Assembly (NCBI RefSeq): GCF_000521215.1
Contig: NZ_KI928917.1
Coordinates: 375,008 to 425,619, forward strand
Direction of reading: 5' to 3'
Source of the DNA: Labrenzia sp. DG1229
GTDB taxonomy: Bacteria; Pseudomonadota; Alphaproteobacteria; Rhizobiales; Stappiaceae
DNA length: 50,612 nucleotides
Shown piece after piece: positions 17,214-26,238 of this stretch (its first letter is position 1; each line of letters begins with the position of its first letter). Both the position numbers and the translations under genes were made by a program. Under the pieces are notes generated by a model. The model made no database searches, was not told the DNA's origin, and saw nothing but the letters and a program-made list of their open reading frames with translations.

Positions 17214-18050
17214 ATGACAAAACCCTGCATCATCTGCGTCGCAATCACAGGTTCGGTGGCGACCAAGGAAAACAATCCGGCGGTGCCGATCACGGTCGCC
17301 GAACAGCTTGAGAGCACCCACGAAGCCTTCGAAGCAGGCGCTGCCATCGTCCATGCCCACGTGAGAAACGACGACCAGTCGCCGACATCGGACCCGGAAA
17401 AGTTTGCCCGGCTGAAGGAAGGTCTTGAGAAACACTGCCCGGGAATGATCATCCAGTTTTCGACCGGCGGGCGTTCCGGGGCAGGCGAAGCGCGCGGCGG
17501 CATGCTATCGCTCAAGCCGGACATGGCCTCACTTTCCGTCGGCTCCAACAACTTCCCGACACGGGTCTATGAAAACCCGCCCGACCTAGTCGACTGGCTG
17601 GCCGGCGAGATGCGGACCTATACCATCAAACCCGAAATCGAAGCCTTCGACCTGAGCCATATCCACCAGGCCGCCGCGATGAACAAGGACGGGCGCATTC
17701 CGGGCAGGCTCTACGTTCAATTCGTCATGGGTGTCAAAAACGCCATGCCGGTCGATCGGGATGTATTCGACTATTATATCAAGACCGTTCAGAGGCTTGT
17801 GCCGGATGCGGAATGGTGTGCAGCCGGTATCGGCAGGTATCAGCTGACCGTCAACGAGTGGTGCATTGCCGCCGGCGGGCACACAAGGACCGGCCTTGAA
17901 GACAATGTGCGCTTTGACAGGGAAACGCTTGCGCCTTCCAATGCTGCACTGGTGAGGCGAGCCGCGGAGCTTTGTGAAAAACACGAGCGCCCGGTTGCGA
18001 CCTGGCAGCAAGCCCGCGATATCCTGGAGCTTCCACTCGAAGCGGCTTGA
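17214..18050 (+). CDS. BKACE (DUF849) beta-keto acid cleavage enzyme
   Basis: The 278-residue TIM-barrel protein belongs to the DUF849/BKACE family, which condenses a beta-keto acid with acetyl-CoA to give acetoacetate and a new CoA ester. The zinc site is visible as H47 and H49 (IVHAHVRND) and E229 (TGLEDNVRF), matching the positions in the founding Kce enzyme. It lies between pcaG and pcaB in one operon, so beta-ketoadipate is the likely substrate and succinyl-CoA the likely product. That would replace PcaIJ and PcaF, which are absent from the window. Start could be GTG 17205 instead of ATG 17214. The substrate is inferred from context. Confidence 0.88.
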   Translation: MTKPCIICVAITGSVATKENNPAVPITVAEQLESTHEAFEAGAAIVHAHVRNDDQSPTSDPEKFARLKEGLEKHCPGMIIQFSTGGRSGAGEARGGMLSLKPDMASLSVGSNNFPTRVYENPPDLVDWLAGEMRTYTIKPEIEAFDLSHIHQAAAMNKDGRIPGRLYVQFVMGVKNAMPVDRDVFDYYIKTVQRLVPDAEWCAAGIGRYQLTVNEWCIAAGGHTRTGLEDNVRFDRETLAPSNAALVRRAAELCEKHERPVATWQQARDILELPLEAA

Positions 18051-18102
18051 CGTTGATGAATACTGGCTCTCAATTGAGGGCGAAACCCGATAGTTGAGAG
18101 CC

Positions 18103-19416
18103 ATGCCCGTTTCCCTGTTTTCCAGCCAAGTCCATGCCGGGCTCTTCGCCGACGACAGCCTTCTGCCGATACTTGACGATGCAGGAGACGTTCGGCACAT
18201 GGTTCGTTTCGAACGGGCGCTGGCCGTTGTTCAGGGGCGCCTCGGTATTATCCCCGTGGAAGCCGCCAGGACGATAGAGCAAAGCCTTGAAGGATCCTTG
18301 CCGGATCCGGCAAGCCTGAGCAGTGGAACGACCTCGGCAGGTGTTCCCGTACCGGCACTCGTCGCCGCATTGCGAAATATCACCGGTGAAGAAGCAGGCA
18401 AGTGGCTGCATTGGGGCGCAACCAGTCAGGATGTGATGGATACGGCGCAAATGATGCAATCCAAAGCCTGTCTGGATATCCTGGAACCCCGCCTTTACCG
18501 GTTGATCGATACCCTTGAAACACGAAGCAACGAGACTGCCGAACAGCTTCTGGCCGGGCGGACACGCAGTCAGGTTTCGACGCCGGTCACGCTCGGGTAC
18601 CGGATCGCCCAATGGGCGCATCCCCTGATCGATGCCGGAAACGATCTGGCGGCACTGAGAGTCTCGGCACTCAGGGTACAATTCGGCGGCGCTTCCGGCG
18701 TCAACGGCGCGATTGCGCCGGACGGAACAGGGATCGCTCATGCTCTTGCGGTCGAGCTTGATCTGCAGAACGCCCCCTCCTGGCACGTGAACAGGACACC
18801 TTTGTTGGCGTTGTCTGCCTGGCTGCAACAGATCTGTGCGGCCCTTGCCAAGATGGCTGGTGATCTCATCGTGATGGGCAGGACGGATATTGCAGAACTC
18901 GCCAGTGGAACGGGTGGCGGCTCATCGACAATGCCGCAGAAATCAAACCCGGTTCAGGCGGAGACCATCCAGGTTCTTTTCCAGATCGCCAACCACTCGC
19001 ATGGTGTTCTGGCGAGCGCTGCAGATCCTCTGGAAGAGCGGGATGGTGCGAAGTGGCCCCTTGAGTGGATGATGCTGCCGCAGATGTTTCTGGCGGCTGG
19101 ATCTGCGCTGCGACACGCGCAGGCTCTCGCAGACAGTCTGAGACCTGACACCGCTCGCATGGACGCGGCTCTTGCTTCCAATCCGGAAATCATGGCCGAA
19201 ACCGCCAGCTTCGTGCTTGCGAAAGCAGGGGTACCGCGAGCTGACGCGAAGAACCTCGTCGCTCGTGCAGCCGCCGACAAGGCGTCCTTTACCGACGCTC
19301 TGGCAAATCTCAGTCCAGTACAGATCAACTGGCAAACGGCGCTTGATCCCAAACTTGTTATCGGACCCTGCCGGCAAATGTCCGGGAGGATCTTTGCGCG
19401 CCGGGTTAGCAAATAG
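18103..19416 (+). CDS. pcaB: 3-carboxy-cis,cis-muconate cycloisomerase
   Basis: A member of the fumarase/aspartase superfamily, it cyclises beta-carboxy-cis,cis-muconate to gamma-carboxymuconolactone. The superfamily signature GSSTMPQKSNP lies near residues 272-282, HWGATSQDVMDT near 103-114 and TRSQVSTPVTLG near 154-165. The ATG at 18103 has a short GAGAG before it; a TTG nine bases upstream is less likely. The length (437 residues) is normal. It is the last gene of the pca operon; its stop is 6 bp from the stop of the convergent dctM. Confidence 0.93.
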   Translation: MPVSLFSSQVHAGLFADDSLLPILDDAGDVRHMVRFERALAVVQGRLGIIPVEAARTIEQSLEGSLPDPASLSSGTTSAGVPVPALVAALRNITGEEAGKWLHWGATSQDVMDTAQMMQSKACLDILEPRLYRLIDTLETRSNETAEQLLAGRTRSQVSTPVTLGYRIAQWAHPLIDAGNDLAALRVSALRVQFGGASGVNGAIAPDGTGIAHALAVELDLQNAPSWHVNRTPLLALSAWLQQICAALAKMAGDLIVMGRTDIAELASGTGGGSSTMPQKSNPVQAETIQVLFQIANHSHGVLASAADPLEERDGAKWPLEWMMLPQMFLAAGSALRHAQALADSLRPDTARMDAALASNPEIMAETASFVLAKAGVPRADAKNLVARAAADKASFTDALANLSPVQINWQTALDPKLVIGPCRQMSGRIFARRVSK

Positions 19417-19422
19417 GCCTTT

Positions 19423-20778
19423 TCATCGGAGGATTTCCGGCAGCCAAAGCGCAATTGCCGGGAAGCTTACCAGCAGGATTACGCGGATGACCTCGGCCCC
19501 GAAGAAGGGCGCAACACCCTTGAATGTCTCAATCATCGGCGTGTCGCGGGCAAGCGAGGAAATCACGAAGACATTCATCCCGACCGGCGGCGTGATCAGG
19601 CCGAGTTCCACGACAATCAGCGCCAGGATCCCGAACCAGATCTTGAGGTCCTCTGTGCTCATGCCGAAACCGGCCCCGTCAGCCCCCTGATAGATGCCGC
19701 CATTGATGTCGACCAGCACCGGCCAGAAGAACGGAATGACCAGCAGGATCATGGAGAGACTGTCCATCAGGCAGCCGAGAATGATGAGGGCGACAAGCAG
19801 GATGATCAAGACTGTCATCGGCTCCAGGCCGGAATTCGAAATCCAGGCAGCGGTTTCCTGAGGCAACCCAACGCGAGACATGAAGATCTTCAGGAGTTCC
19901 GCACCGAGGATAATCAGGTAGATCATCCCGGAAGTCGCGGCTGTTTCCTTGAGTGCAGAGACAAAGTCGGATCGCGACAGGTTCTTCTGAACGATGCCGA
20001 AAAACAGCACCAGGAACACGCCGACGGCCGCGGCTGGTGTCGGATTGTAAAGGCCGCCATAAATTCCGCCGATAACCAGCCCGAAGATGACGAGAACCGG
20101 GATCATGCCAATCGTCGCCTCGACAAACTCGCCTCGATCCGCCACGCCGCCCTTCGGGCCTGAGGACGGATTGATGGCGACATAGATCGCGATCGTCAGA
20201 AGAAACAGGACAACCGCCAGGAGACCGGGCAGAAACGCGGCCATGAACATGGTGACGATATTCGCCTCGACGATTACGGCGTAGATGATCAGGACCACAG
20301 AAGGTGGAATGAGAATGCCCAGAACACCCCCGGCCGCGAGTGTCCCGGTGGCGAGCGCTCCCGAGTAGTTGTAGCGGCGCAGCTCGGGAAGCGCGACCTT
20401 GCCCATCGTTGAAGCTGTTGCAAGCGATGATCCGCAAACGGCTCCAAACCCGGCGCATCCGGCAATCGCGGCCATGGCCGTGCCGCCACGCATCCAACCG
20501 AGCCAGGCATTGGCACCCCGGAACAAGGCCTGACTGAGGCCCGTTTTGGAGGCAATTGCGCCCATCAGGACGAACATGGGAACGACCGACAGATCGTAGA
20601 TCGAGAATTGACCATAGGCCAGGGTCTTGAGCTGGCTGAGAACCAGCGCGGGGCCGTTCAGCATCATTGTGCCGACACCGCCCACAAGGATCATGGCATA
20701 AGCGATCGGGATGCGGATTGCGATCAGGAAGACCAGCACGGCAAGGGCGCCCAGGCCGAGCACAAGTGCATCTGTCAT
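19423..20778 (-). CDS. dctM: TRAP transporter large permease subunit (DctM family)
   Basis: The 451-residue protein is hydrophobic throughout with about 12 membrane segments. It carries family features such as AMILVGGVGTMMLNGP, ACGFGAVCGSSLATASTMGKVALPE-like sequence in the first half, and GLITPPVGMNVFVI near the C-terminus. It forms the sodium-driven channel of a tripartite ATP-independent periplasmic transporter. ATG 20778 follows the dctQ stop by 7 bp with AAAGGA upstream. The gene itself is intact, but both partner genes upstream are frameshifted. Substrate unknown; TRAP systems usually carry organic acids. Confidence 0.9.
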   Translation of the reverse strand: MTDALVLGLGALAVLVFLIAIRIPIAYAMILVGGVGTMMLNGPALVLSQLKTLAYGQFSIYDLSVVPMFVLMGAIASKTGLSQALFRGANAWLGWMRGGTAMAAIAGCAGFGAVCGSSLATASTMGKVALPELRRYNYSGALATGTLAAGGVLGILIPPSVVLIIYAVIVEANIVTMFMAAFLPGLLAVVLFLLTIAIYVAINPSSGPKGGVADRGEFVEATIGMIPVLVIFGLVIGGIYGGLYNPTPAAAVGVFLVLFFGIVQKNLSRSDFVSALKETAATSGMIYLIILGAELLKIFMSRVGLPQETAAWISNSGLEPMTVLIILLVALIILGCLMDSLSMILLVIPFFWPVLVDINGGIYQGADGAGFGMSTEDLKIWFGILALIVVELGLITPPVGMNVFVISSLARDTPMIETFKGVAPFFGAEVIRVILLVSFPAIALWLPEILR

Positions 20779-20785
20779 GCGCCGG

Positions 20786-21297
20786 TTATCCTTTCGACAG
20801 AATGCTTGCGTCGCGCAGCAGTGTAAGAAATGCCGCAACTGCCAGCAGCGCCAACGAAATCAGAATCGGAATGAACGCGATCCAATGCGGTATCTGAAGG
20901 ATCGTCGTCGTGTAGTCGTATTCTTTCTGATCGAGCATACCGAAATACATGCGCCAGATCAGAAGAAGCGCGAAGCCGAGAGCGACCAGAGACCCAAGCA
21001 GTGTGAAAAACGCGATCATCCTCCTGGAGGCGCCTGAGGTAAAAATATCGGCAGACACATTCGCACCCACCAGCTGGCAATAGGGCAGGAACGAAAAGAC
21101 AGCGACCGCCACACCCATTTCGGTCAGCTCGAAATCTCCAGGAAAGGGCTCACCGAAAAGTTCGACCCGATGATGGAGACCATGTTCACGGTGACGACAA
21201 TAAGCAGCAGCAAGCCGCCCAGCAGTGCCCAGCCCGTTATCAGCCGGCCGGCAGCTCCGGTGAAACCGGAACTGCCTGCTTGCATTTCAGTGGTCAT
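20786..21297 (-). pseudogene. dctQ: TRAP transporter small permease (DctQ), frameshifted
   Basis: The first half (from ATG 21297) encodes MTTEMQAGSSG and a membrane helix LLLLIVVTVNMVSIIGSNF, then leaves frame at a TTTT run on the minus strand (21156-21159). The second half continues in another frame with GEPFPGDFELTEMGVAVAVFSFLPY, normal for DctQ, to the stop at 20786. Adding one T restores 171 codons exactly. The start overlaps the dctP stop (TGATG). Either a real mutation or a homopolymer sequencing error is possible. Confidence 0.75.
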
Positions 21298-22332
21298 CAG
21301 TTGGACGCGTTCCTGGCAACTGCGGCCCTGGCTTTTTCGACCAGTGCGTTGCCATCAATTCCCTTTTCTGAAACTTCGTCCACCCAGCGACCGACGACAG
21401 GTGCCAGCGCCTCGTTGAAGACTGCTGTTTCTTCAGGTGTCAACGTGATGTGCGTGTTGCCGGCCTTGGTGGCCAGGCCAATACCGAAATCATCGGCACC
21501 GGCCCAGATATTACCGACTTCCTCTGACCAGGTTGCATCGGAGGCGTCCCGGAATGCCTTTTTCACATCGTCCGGCAATGCGTCCCAGCGTGCCTTGTTC
21601 ATGGAAACCTGGAACACCGTCGTTCCGAAGCGCTCCTTGTCGGCACCTTCGATTTGATATTCCGTCTGTTCCTGGATCTTGAGCGGCGGAATGATCTCCC
21701 AAGGGATCATGGCGCCGTCAATGACGCCCTTTTGCAGCGCCGTCGGCAATTCTGGAACCGGCATCGCAACAGGCGAAGCGCCGAGCGCTTCGATCACCCA
21801 GGCTCCGGTGCGCGTCGGGATGCGCATTTTCTTGCCTTCAAGATCGGCAGGAGAGCGGACTTCCGTGTCTGTCATGTGAATGCCCTGCCCTGCATGCACA
21901 TGCAGGAACATGACTTCCACACCCTTGTAGTCGTCTTTCAGATCGCTCTCGAACAGTTCCGCGAGCGCAAGGTTCGTTGCCGCGGTATCATTTTTATGGA
22001 CACCAGGAAGCTCGAAAACCTCGGAGCGCGGGAACAGGCCAGGCGTATAACCGTTCACGGTCCATACGAGATCGACAACACCATCGCGGACCTGGTTAAT
22101 CAGCTCCGGCGGGCGTCCACCGAGCGTCATCGCCGGATAGATTTCAATCGAGACCTTGCCGCCGGAATTCTCTTCAACGCGCTTTGCCCAAGGCACCAGC
22201 GATCTGCGCATGCGCCGGAGCCTTTTCTCCAATGAAGTGATGCAGCTTGAACTCATGGTCCGCTGCCGCCACCGGTGTTGCACCAAATGCAAATAGGGCG
22301 GCACCCAGAACCGCATTCTTGAAATTGCTCAT
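21297..22332 (-). pseudogene. dctP: TRAP solute-binding protein (DctP), frameshifted
   Basis: ATG 22332, preceded by GGAGGAGG, starts a signal peptide (MSNFKNAVLGAALFAFG, cleaved near VAAA) and the mature N-terminus HEFKLHHFIGEKAPAHAQ. The reading then shifts at about 22201, where one extra base separates it from LVPWAKRVEENSGGK and the remaining about 300 residues in another frame. Removing one base gives exactly 345 codons, the normal family length. The binding-protein core (LPTALQKGVIDGAMIPWEI) is otherwise well kept. As sequenced, no full-length receptor would be made, so the transporter would be inactive. Confidence 0.75.
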
Positions 22333-22719
22333 GTTTCCTCCTCCAATCGGCTTCCGTGTCCGGTTGTTTTGATTGCGTCTTCCAAAACGGACTTTTTTGA
22401 CCTTTGCCAACACCTTATCGGTTCAATCAGCAATCGTCGCGCCTTTCCGCCTATTTGAATCCGTTCGACCGGGCACGGCGGCCTCCGGAAAATCAAAGGC
22501 CGTTCTCCGGTCACCAGATCATATTCATTAATTCGTTTGGGAATGTAAATTGAGATATACGGCCATATACTTTCCGTTTTCGGAAACAATAATCGCCAAA
22601 CATTCGCCTGAACAAGGCACCGGCGCATGCCGTTGCTGGCCCTTCCGTCTTCGCAAAACCGGACTTGCCAGATTACGCACGTGAAGTTTCATCACGTGAC
22701 CACGACAGTGGTCCTTTCC
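22333..22719. other. Intergenic region with two adjacent hairpins at 22678-22713
   Basis: This separates the Tm-1-like gene from dctP, both on the minus strand. Close to the Tm-1-like stop are two inverted repeats: CACGTGA and TCACGTG (22678-22684, 22692-22698), and GACCAC and GTGGTC (22698-22713). Neither has a T run, so they may slow transcription, stabilise RNA, or act as an operator for dctP. The rest is AT-rich promoter-like sequence for dctP with no supported gene. Confidence 0.45.
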
Positions 22720-23952
22720 CTACTTCAGCCTTACAACGCCACGATCCACCCAATCGTCAAAGATCTTCAAAACGGCTTCATCGAATTCAGGATCGTTTAT
22801 GTGGGCATCGATCTCGGTCAACGGAATTCGTCCTGCCAGCACGATGCGAGCCTCTTCGACAAAAGCGGACAGCCCTTCCGGATCATGTGCCTCCTGTCCG
22901 GGCCGATCCCATTCCTCAATTCCTTCCGTCGGAAGCAGGAAGTGCACTTCACCTTCAGCACCTTCGAGCCGGTCGCCAAGTTCGTGAACCCAGCGGCGGC
23001 GCTCGTCCGAATTGAAAACCGAGCTTTTGATCAGCCTGTTATGTTCATGGAAGGGCCGGCCGGCATATTGTTCCGGGATCTCCTGCCAGCCAGCAAAATC
23101 GACGAGATCGAGCGCTCCGGGTGCAACAATCTGTGGAATTCCGCTCTTGCCTGCACTGGTCAGCCGATCACTGCCGCTACTGACCAGGGACCCCGCCAAC
23201 AGGTTGCCGAATTCCTGCAGGCAGAAATCCATGACGCAGCAGAAAGCACCGCTTTTTGCCAGGCTTTCAAATGCCATGCCACCCATCCCTGTCGAATGGA
23301 ATACCGCGACCTCAAAGCCTCGTTCTTCCAACTCCGGCTTCAGGGTCTTCATGTATTTCAGACAGCTTGATCCGAGTGACGTCATGCCGATCAGTGGCTT
23401 TGCGTTGTCTGGCGGCTGTGCCGCCCTTGCGGCACCAAGAACGGCACCGGCAGCCTGGGCAAGCGAGGATTTGCAGATCGAGTTCAGGCCGTAAAGGCCG
23501 CCCGCCCACAAGATCATCTGTATGTCCGGAGCGAGCCGCTCCGGCGGGATGAGTGGAGAAAAGCTCACTGTAGATACGATGTATTTGGGAACACCAAGCG
23601 GCAGGGCCTGTGCACAGTCTAGGGCCAGGTCAGTTCCCATGGTGCCTCCAAGCGCGATCATGCCGTCGACACGTCCCTGGCGCCAGGTCTCTGCCGCGAG
23701 TTTGGACGCCCCGTCGGACATGACCCTGAAGGCCTGGTTTTCGTCGCCGAGCGCAATCACCTCGTCAATTGTCATACCCCCTGCGCGGGCAACGTCGTGT
23801 TTTGAAATCGCAGTTGGTTGTGCAGGGTCGCCAAGAACGCTCACATCCATCGTCAGCACCTTGCCACCCTGCTCCTCAATGCAGGCCTGAATGAATTCCA
23901 GTTCCGCATTCTTGGTGTCATAGGTGCCGATAGAGAGGATTGTCTTGGTCAT
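22720..23952 (-). CDS. Tm-1-like / UPF0261 ATP-binding protein
   Basis: The 410-residue protein matches the Tm-1-like family. The N-terminal Rossmann-like domain includes MTKTILSIGTYDTKNAELEF and the glycine-rich MIALGGTMGTDLA. A second domain includes GMTSLGSSCLKYMKTLKPELE and AVFHSTGMGGMAFESL. The plant Tm-1 protein binds ATP; bacterial members occur in catabolic clusters, but their reaction is unclear to me. The start overlaps the kinase stop by 4 bp (ATGA), so translation is coupled. This places it as the last gene of the TTT/aldehyde dehydrogenase/kinase operon. Confidence 0.8.
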   Translation of the reverse strand: MTKTILSIGTYDTKNAELEFIQACIEEQGGKVLTMDVSVLGDPAQPTAISKHDVARAGGMTIDEVIALGDENQAFRVMSDGASKLAAETWRQGRVDGMIALGGTMGTDLALDCAQALPLGVPKYIVSTVSFSPLIPPERLAPDIQMILWAGGLYGLNSICKSSLAQAAGAVLGAARAAQPPDNAKPLIGMTSLGSSCLKYMKTLKPELEERGFEVAVFHSTGMGGMAFESLAKSGAFCCVMDFCLQEFGNLLAGSLVSSGSDRLTSAGKSGIPQIVAPGALDLVDFAGWQEIPEQYAGRPFHEHNRLIKSSVFNSDERRRWVHELGDRLEGAEGEVHFLLPTEGIEEWDRPGQEAHDPEGLSAFVEEARIVLAGRIPLTEIDAHINDPEFDEAVLKIFDDWVDRGVVRLK

Positions 23953-24923
23953 GGCGATACCTCAAGATTCGGGAAGGTTGAGACCCGGGAAGTGGACAGA
24001 AAAGTTTCGGCAAGCGTCGTTGCCTCCGAAATCATGCGCTTGTTGCGGACCAGACCACCATCTTCTTCCAGTCTGGGTATGATCCAGCCAACATAGGTCA
24101 CGGCTCTCAAAGCCAAAAACAGATCAAGCGCCGAGGTGTCTATCGGACGTTTCTCGCAATACGCCCGCAGCATCGCTTCTCGAAGTTCAGGATAGTCCGG
24201 CTCCTGCCTGTTCTTGATCAGCGCTGTTGCGATATCGAACAGACGAAAGCCAAATCCGCCATCATCAAAGTCAATCAGATGAAGAGTTTCGCCTTCAACC
24301 ATAACGTTTTCGCGGACAAGGTCGGCGTGGATCAGGCCGGTGTCCAAACCCGTTTTGAGTTCCTTCAAAGCAATGTCGGCTCGGGTTCGAAATTGCAGCA
24401 GCAATTTCCTTTCCGCATTGTCCAGGTCCGGGTTTTCCCAGAATCTTCCCCAGAGCGGGTCGGGACCAACCAGTGCTTTCCTGCCCCAAGAGGCGCGTGT
24501 GAATCCGGCTGGCAGGCTCCAGCGATCTGAAACGGCGTGGACCCTGGCCATCAATTGCCCCAGTTTGCGAAAGGTGCCCTTTCGGTCCGGGTGCTCGAGG
24601 GCTTCTCCGGTCCTGCCAAGTGGGCTGCCGGACATCCAAGACAGCATGCTCACCTGCTGCCCGTTCGTTTCCCGCAGATATTCGCCGTTGTCGGATGTAA
24701 CGGGAGACGGAACACTGATCCCGACCCGGCTGAGTTCCGCCATCCATGCGAGCTCTGATTGGAGTTCTTCGCTCGATCTCAGTCCCCTGCGATGCAATCG
24801 CAAAGCGGTCGTGCGCGCGCCATCAAACACCTTGAAGACTTGATTTTCACGGGCGGCAACCAGTGACACCTGCGCGTTTTCCATCCCCCAGAGAGCCAGC
24901 AGATCTGCAAGGTCTTCATGCAT
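23949..24923 (-). CDS. APH-fold small-molecule kinase (hydroxylysine kinase-like)
   Basis: The 324-residue protein has the aminoglycoside phosphotransferase/choline kinase fold. The catalytic loop is H199-A-D201-LVREN206, followed by the metal-binding LIDFDDGGFG (Asp218/Asp220). An N-terminal lobe with NQVFKVFDGARTTALRLHR holds the likely ATP lysine or arginine. The neighbouring gene resembles phospho-amine lyases, so a role phosphorylating an amino alcohol or hydroxy amino acid, as in the hydroxylysine kinase route, is the best inference. It overlaps the lyase-like gene by 8 bp and the Tm-1-like gene by 4 bp. An antibiotic-resistance role is unlikely in this context. Confidence 0.75.
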   Translation of the reverse strand: MHEDLADLLALWGMENAQVSLVAARENQVFKVFDGARTTALRLHRRGLRSSEELQSELAWMAELSRVGISVPSPVTSDNGEYLRETNGQQVSMLSWMSGSPLGRTGEALEHPDRKGTFRKLGQLMARVHAVSDRWSLPAGFTRASWGRKALVGPDPLWGRFWENPDLDNAERKLLLQFRTRADIALKELKTGLDTGLIHADLVRENVMVEGETLHLIDFDDGGFGFRLFDIATALIKNRQEPDYPELREAMLRAYCEKRPIDTSALDLFLALRAVTYVGWIIPRLEEDGGLVRNKRMISEATTLAETFLSTSRVSTFPNLEVSP

Positions 24924-26238
24924 GGCGGAGTGGTATCGATGTCAGAACATCGTCCAGAGTTTCAAACAAGAGGTCGACATGTTCGGCCGCAAACGTCATA
25001 GGCGGTCTGATCTTGAGCGTGTTCTTGTGACGGCCAAGCTTGCTCAGAATGATGCCGCGCCGCCGCATCTCGTTGACGATTCTGTCGGTATAGGCACTTG
25101 CTGGTTTCTTTGTTGCGCGATCAACCACGAATTCCGCACCGAAAACCATTCCGCTCTGGCGCACGTTGCCAAATACCGGGTGCTTTTCCGCCAGGTTTGA
25201 AAGCCGTTCGGCCGCCAGCGCTCCCATGCGGGCGGCATTCGACTGCAAGTCCCCGTCTTCAAGTTCCTCCAGCACCGCCATGGCAGCAGAGCATGAAACG
25301 GGATTGCCACCGAATGTGTTGAAATAGCGGAAAGCATGGCGAAAGCCGGCCATGATTTCGGATGTGGTAACCAGGCCCGCGACCGGGTGACCATTGCCCA
25401 TGGGTTTGCCCATGGTCACGATATCAGGAACGACGCCCTGCTTCTGATGCGCCCAGAAATGACTGCCGCATCGGCCGAAACCCGACTGGACTTCATCGCA
25501 GATCAGCAGACCGCCCGCCTTGCGGACCGCCTCGGCGGCAGGCCTGAGCCACCCTTCAGCCTGAGTGGGGAAACCTTCATTGAGAAAGAGCGGGCACACG
25601 ATCAGTGCCGCAAATCCGGTCCCGGCGTCTTCAAGTTCGTCGATGGATGCCTGAACATGCGCTGCAAAGCGCTCACCGTCCGGATCGTCGATCCGGTAAC
25701 TGTCCGGCGCTTCCACGTGACGGATAAAGTCTGCGAGGCCGAAACCAACTTCCGGCACGTTGCTTTTGGAAAGGTGGCTGACCAGTGTCGTATTGCCGTG
25801 ATAAGTCGCGTCCGTTGCGATAATCCCGCGCTTGCCGGTCATCGCCTCGGCCATCCTGAGCGCGATGTCGTTCGCCTCGGAACCTGCACAGGTCAGGATC
25901 GCCGTTGACAACGCGTCATCAAAAGTACCCGTAAGCCTCTCAACGTAATCAAGAATACCTTCGTGCAGGTATCTGGTATGCGTGTTCAGCCGAGAAGCCT
26001 GACGAGAGACAGCCTCGACGACGCGGGGATTGCAATGTCCGACATGCGGCACATTGTTGTAGCAGTCCAGATACCTGCGCCCATCCGCATCCCAGAGCCA
26101 GACGTCTTCACCCCTCACGAAATGAATCGGCTCGTCATAGAAGGTTGACACATTGGGCCCCAGCAGGCGCCTGCGGCGTTCAAGCAGTTCTGCAATCTTC
26201 GGTGGCATTGGAGCGGTCATGACATCGGATTCCGTCAC
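24916..26238 (-). CDS. Class III aminotransferase-fold protein, phospho-lyase-like
   Basis: The 440-residue fold-type I PLP enzyme has the PLP lysine at K278 (TMGKPMGNGHP) and Asp248 (ICDEVQSGFG). The N-terminal stretch YLDCYNNVPHVGHCNPRVVE and NTHTRYLHEGILDY closely resembles the eukaryotic ethanolamine-phosphate and 5-phosphohydroxylysine phospho-lyases (AGXT2L1/L2). These eliminate phosphate and ammonia to give an aldehyde rather than transaminate. With the adjacent kinase and aldehyde dehydrogenase this makes a coherent route. The GTG start at 26238 overlaps the dehydrogenase stop; ATG 26220 is an alternative. Ordinary transamination cannot be excluded from sequence. Confidence 0.8.
   Translation of the reverse strand: MTESDVMTAPMPPKIAELLERRRRLLGPNVSTFYDEPIHFVRGEDVWLWDADGRRYLDCYNNVPHVGHCNPRVVEAVSRQASRLNTHTRYLHEGILDYVERLTGTFDDALSTAILTCAGSEANDIALRMAEAMTGKRGIIATDATYHGNTTLVSHLSKSNVPEVGFGLADFIRHVEAPDSYRIDDPDGERFAAHVQASIDELEDAGTGFAALIVCPLFLNEGFPTQAEGWLRPAAEAVRKAGGLLICDEVQSGFGRCGSHFWAHQKQGVVPDIVTMGKPMGNGHPVAGLVTTSEIMAGFRHAFRYFNTFGGNPVSCSAAMAVLEELEDGDLQSNAARMGALAAERLSNLAEKHPVFGNVRQSGMVFGAEFVVDRATKKPASAYTDRIVNEMRRRGIILSKLGRHKNTLKIRPPMTFAAEHVDLLFETLDDVLTSIPLRHA

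Noticed and set aside
23949..24923. Aminoglycoside resistance gene
   Set aside because: The APH fold is shared by many metabolic kinases, and the overlap with catabolic genes argues for metabolism.
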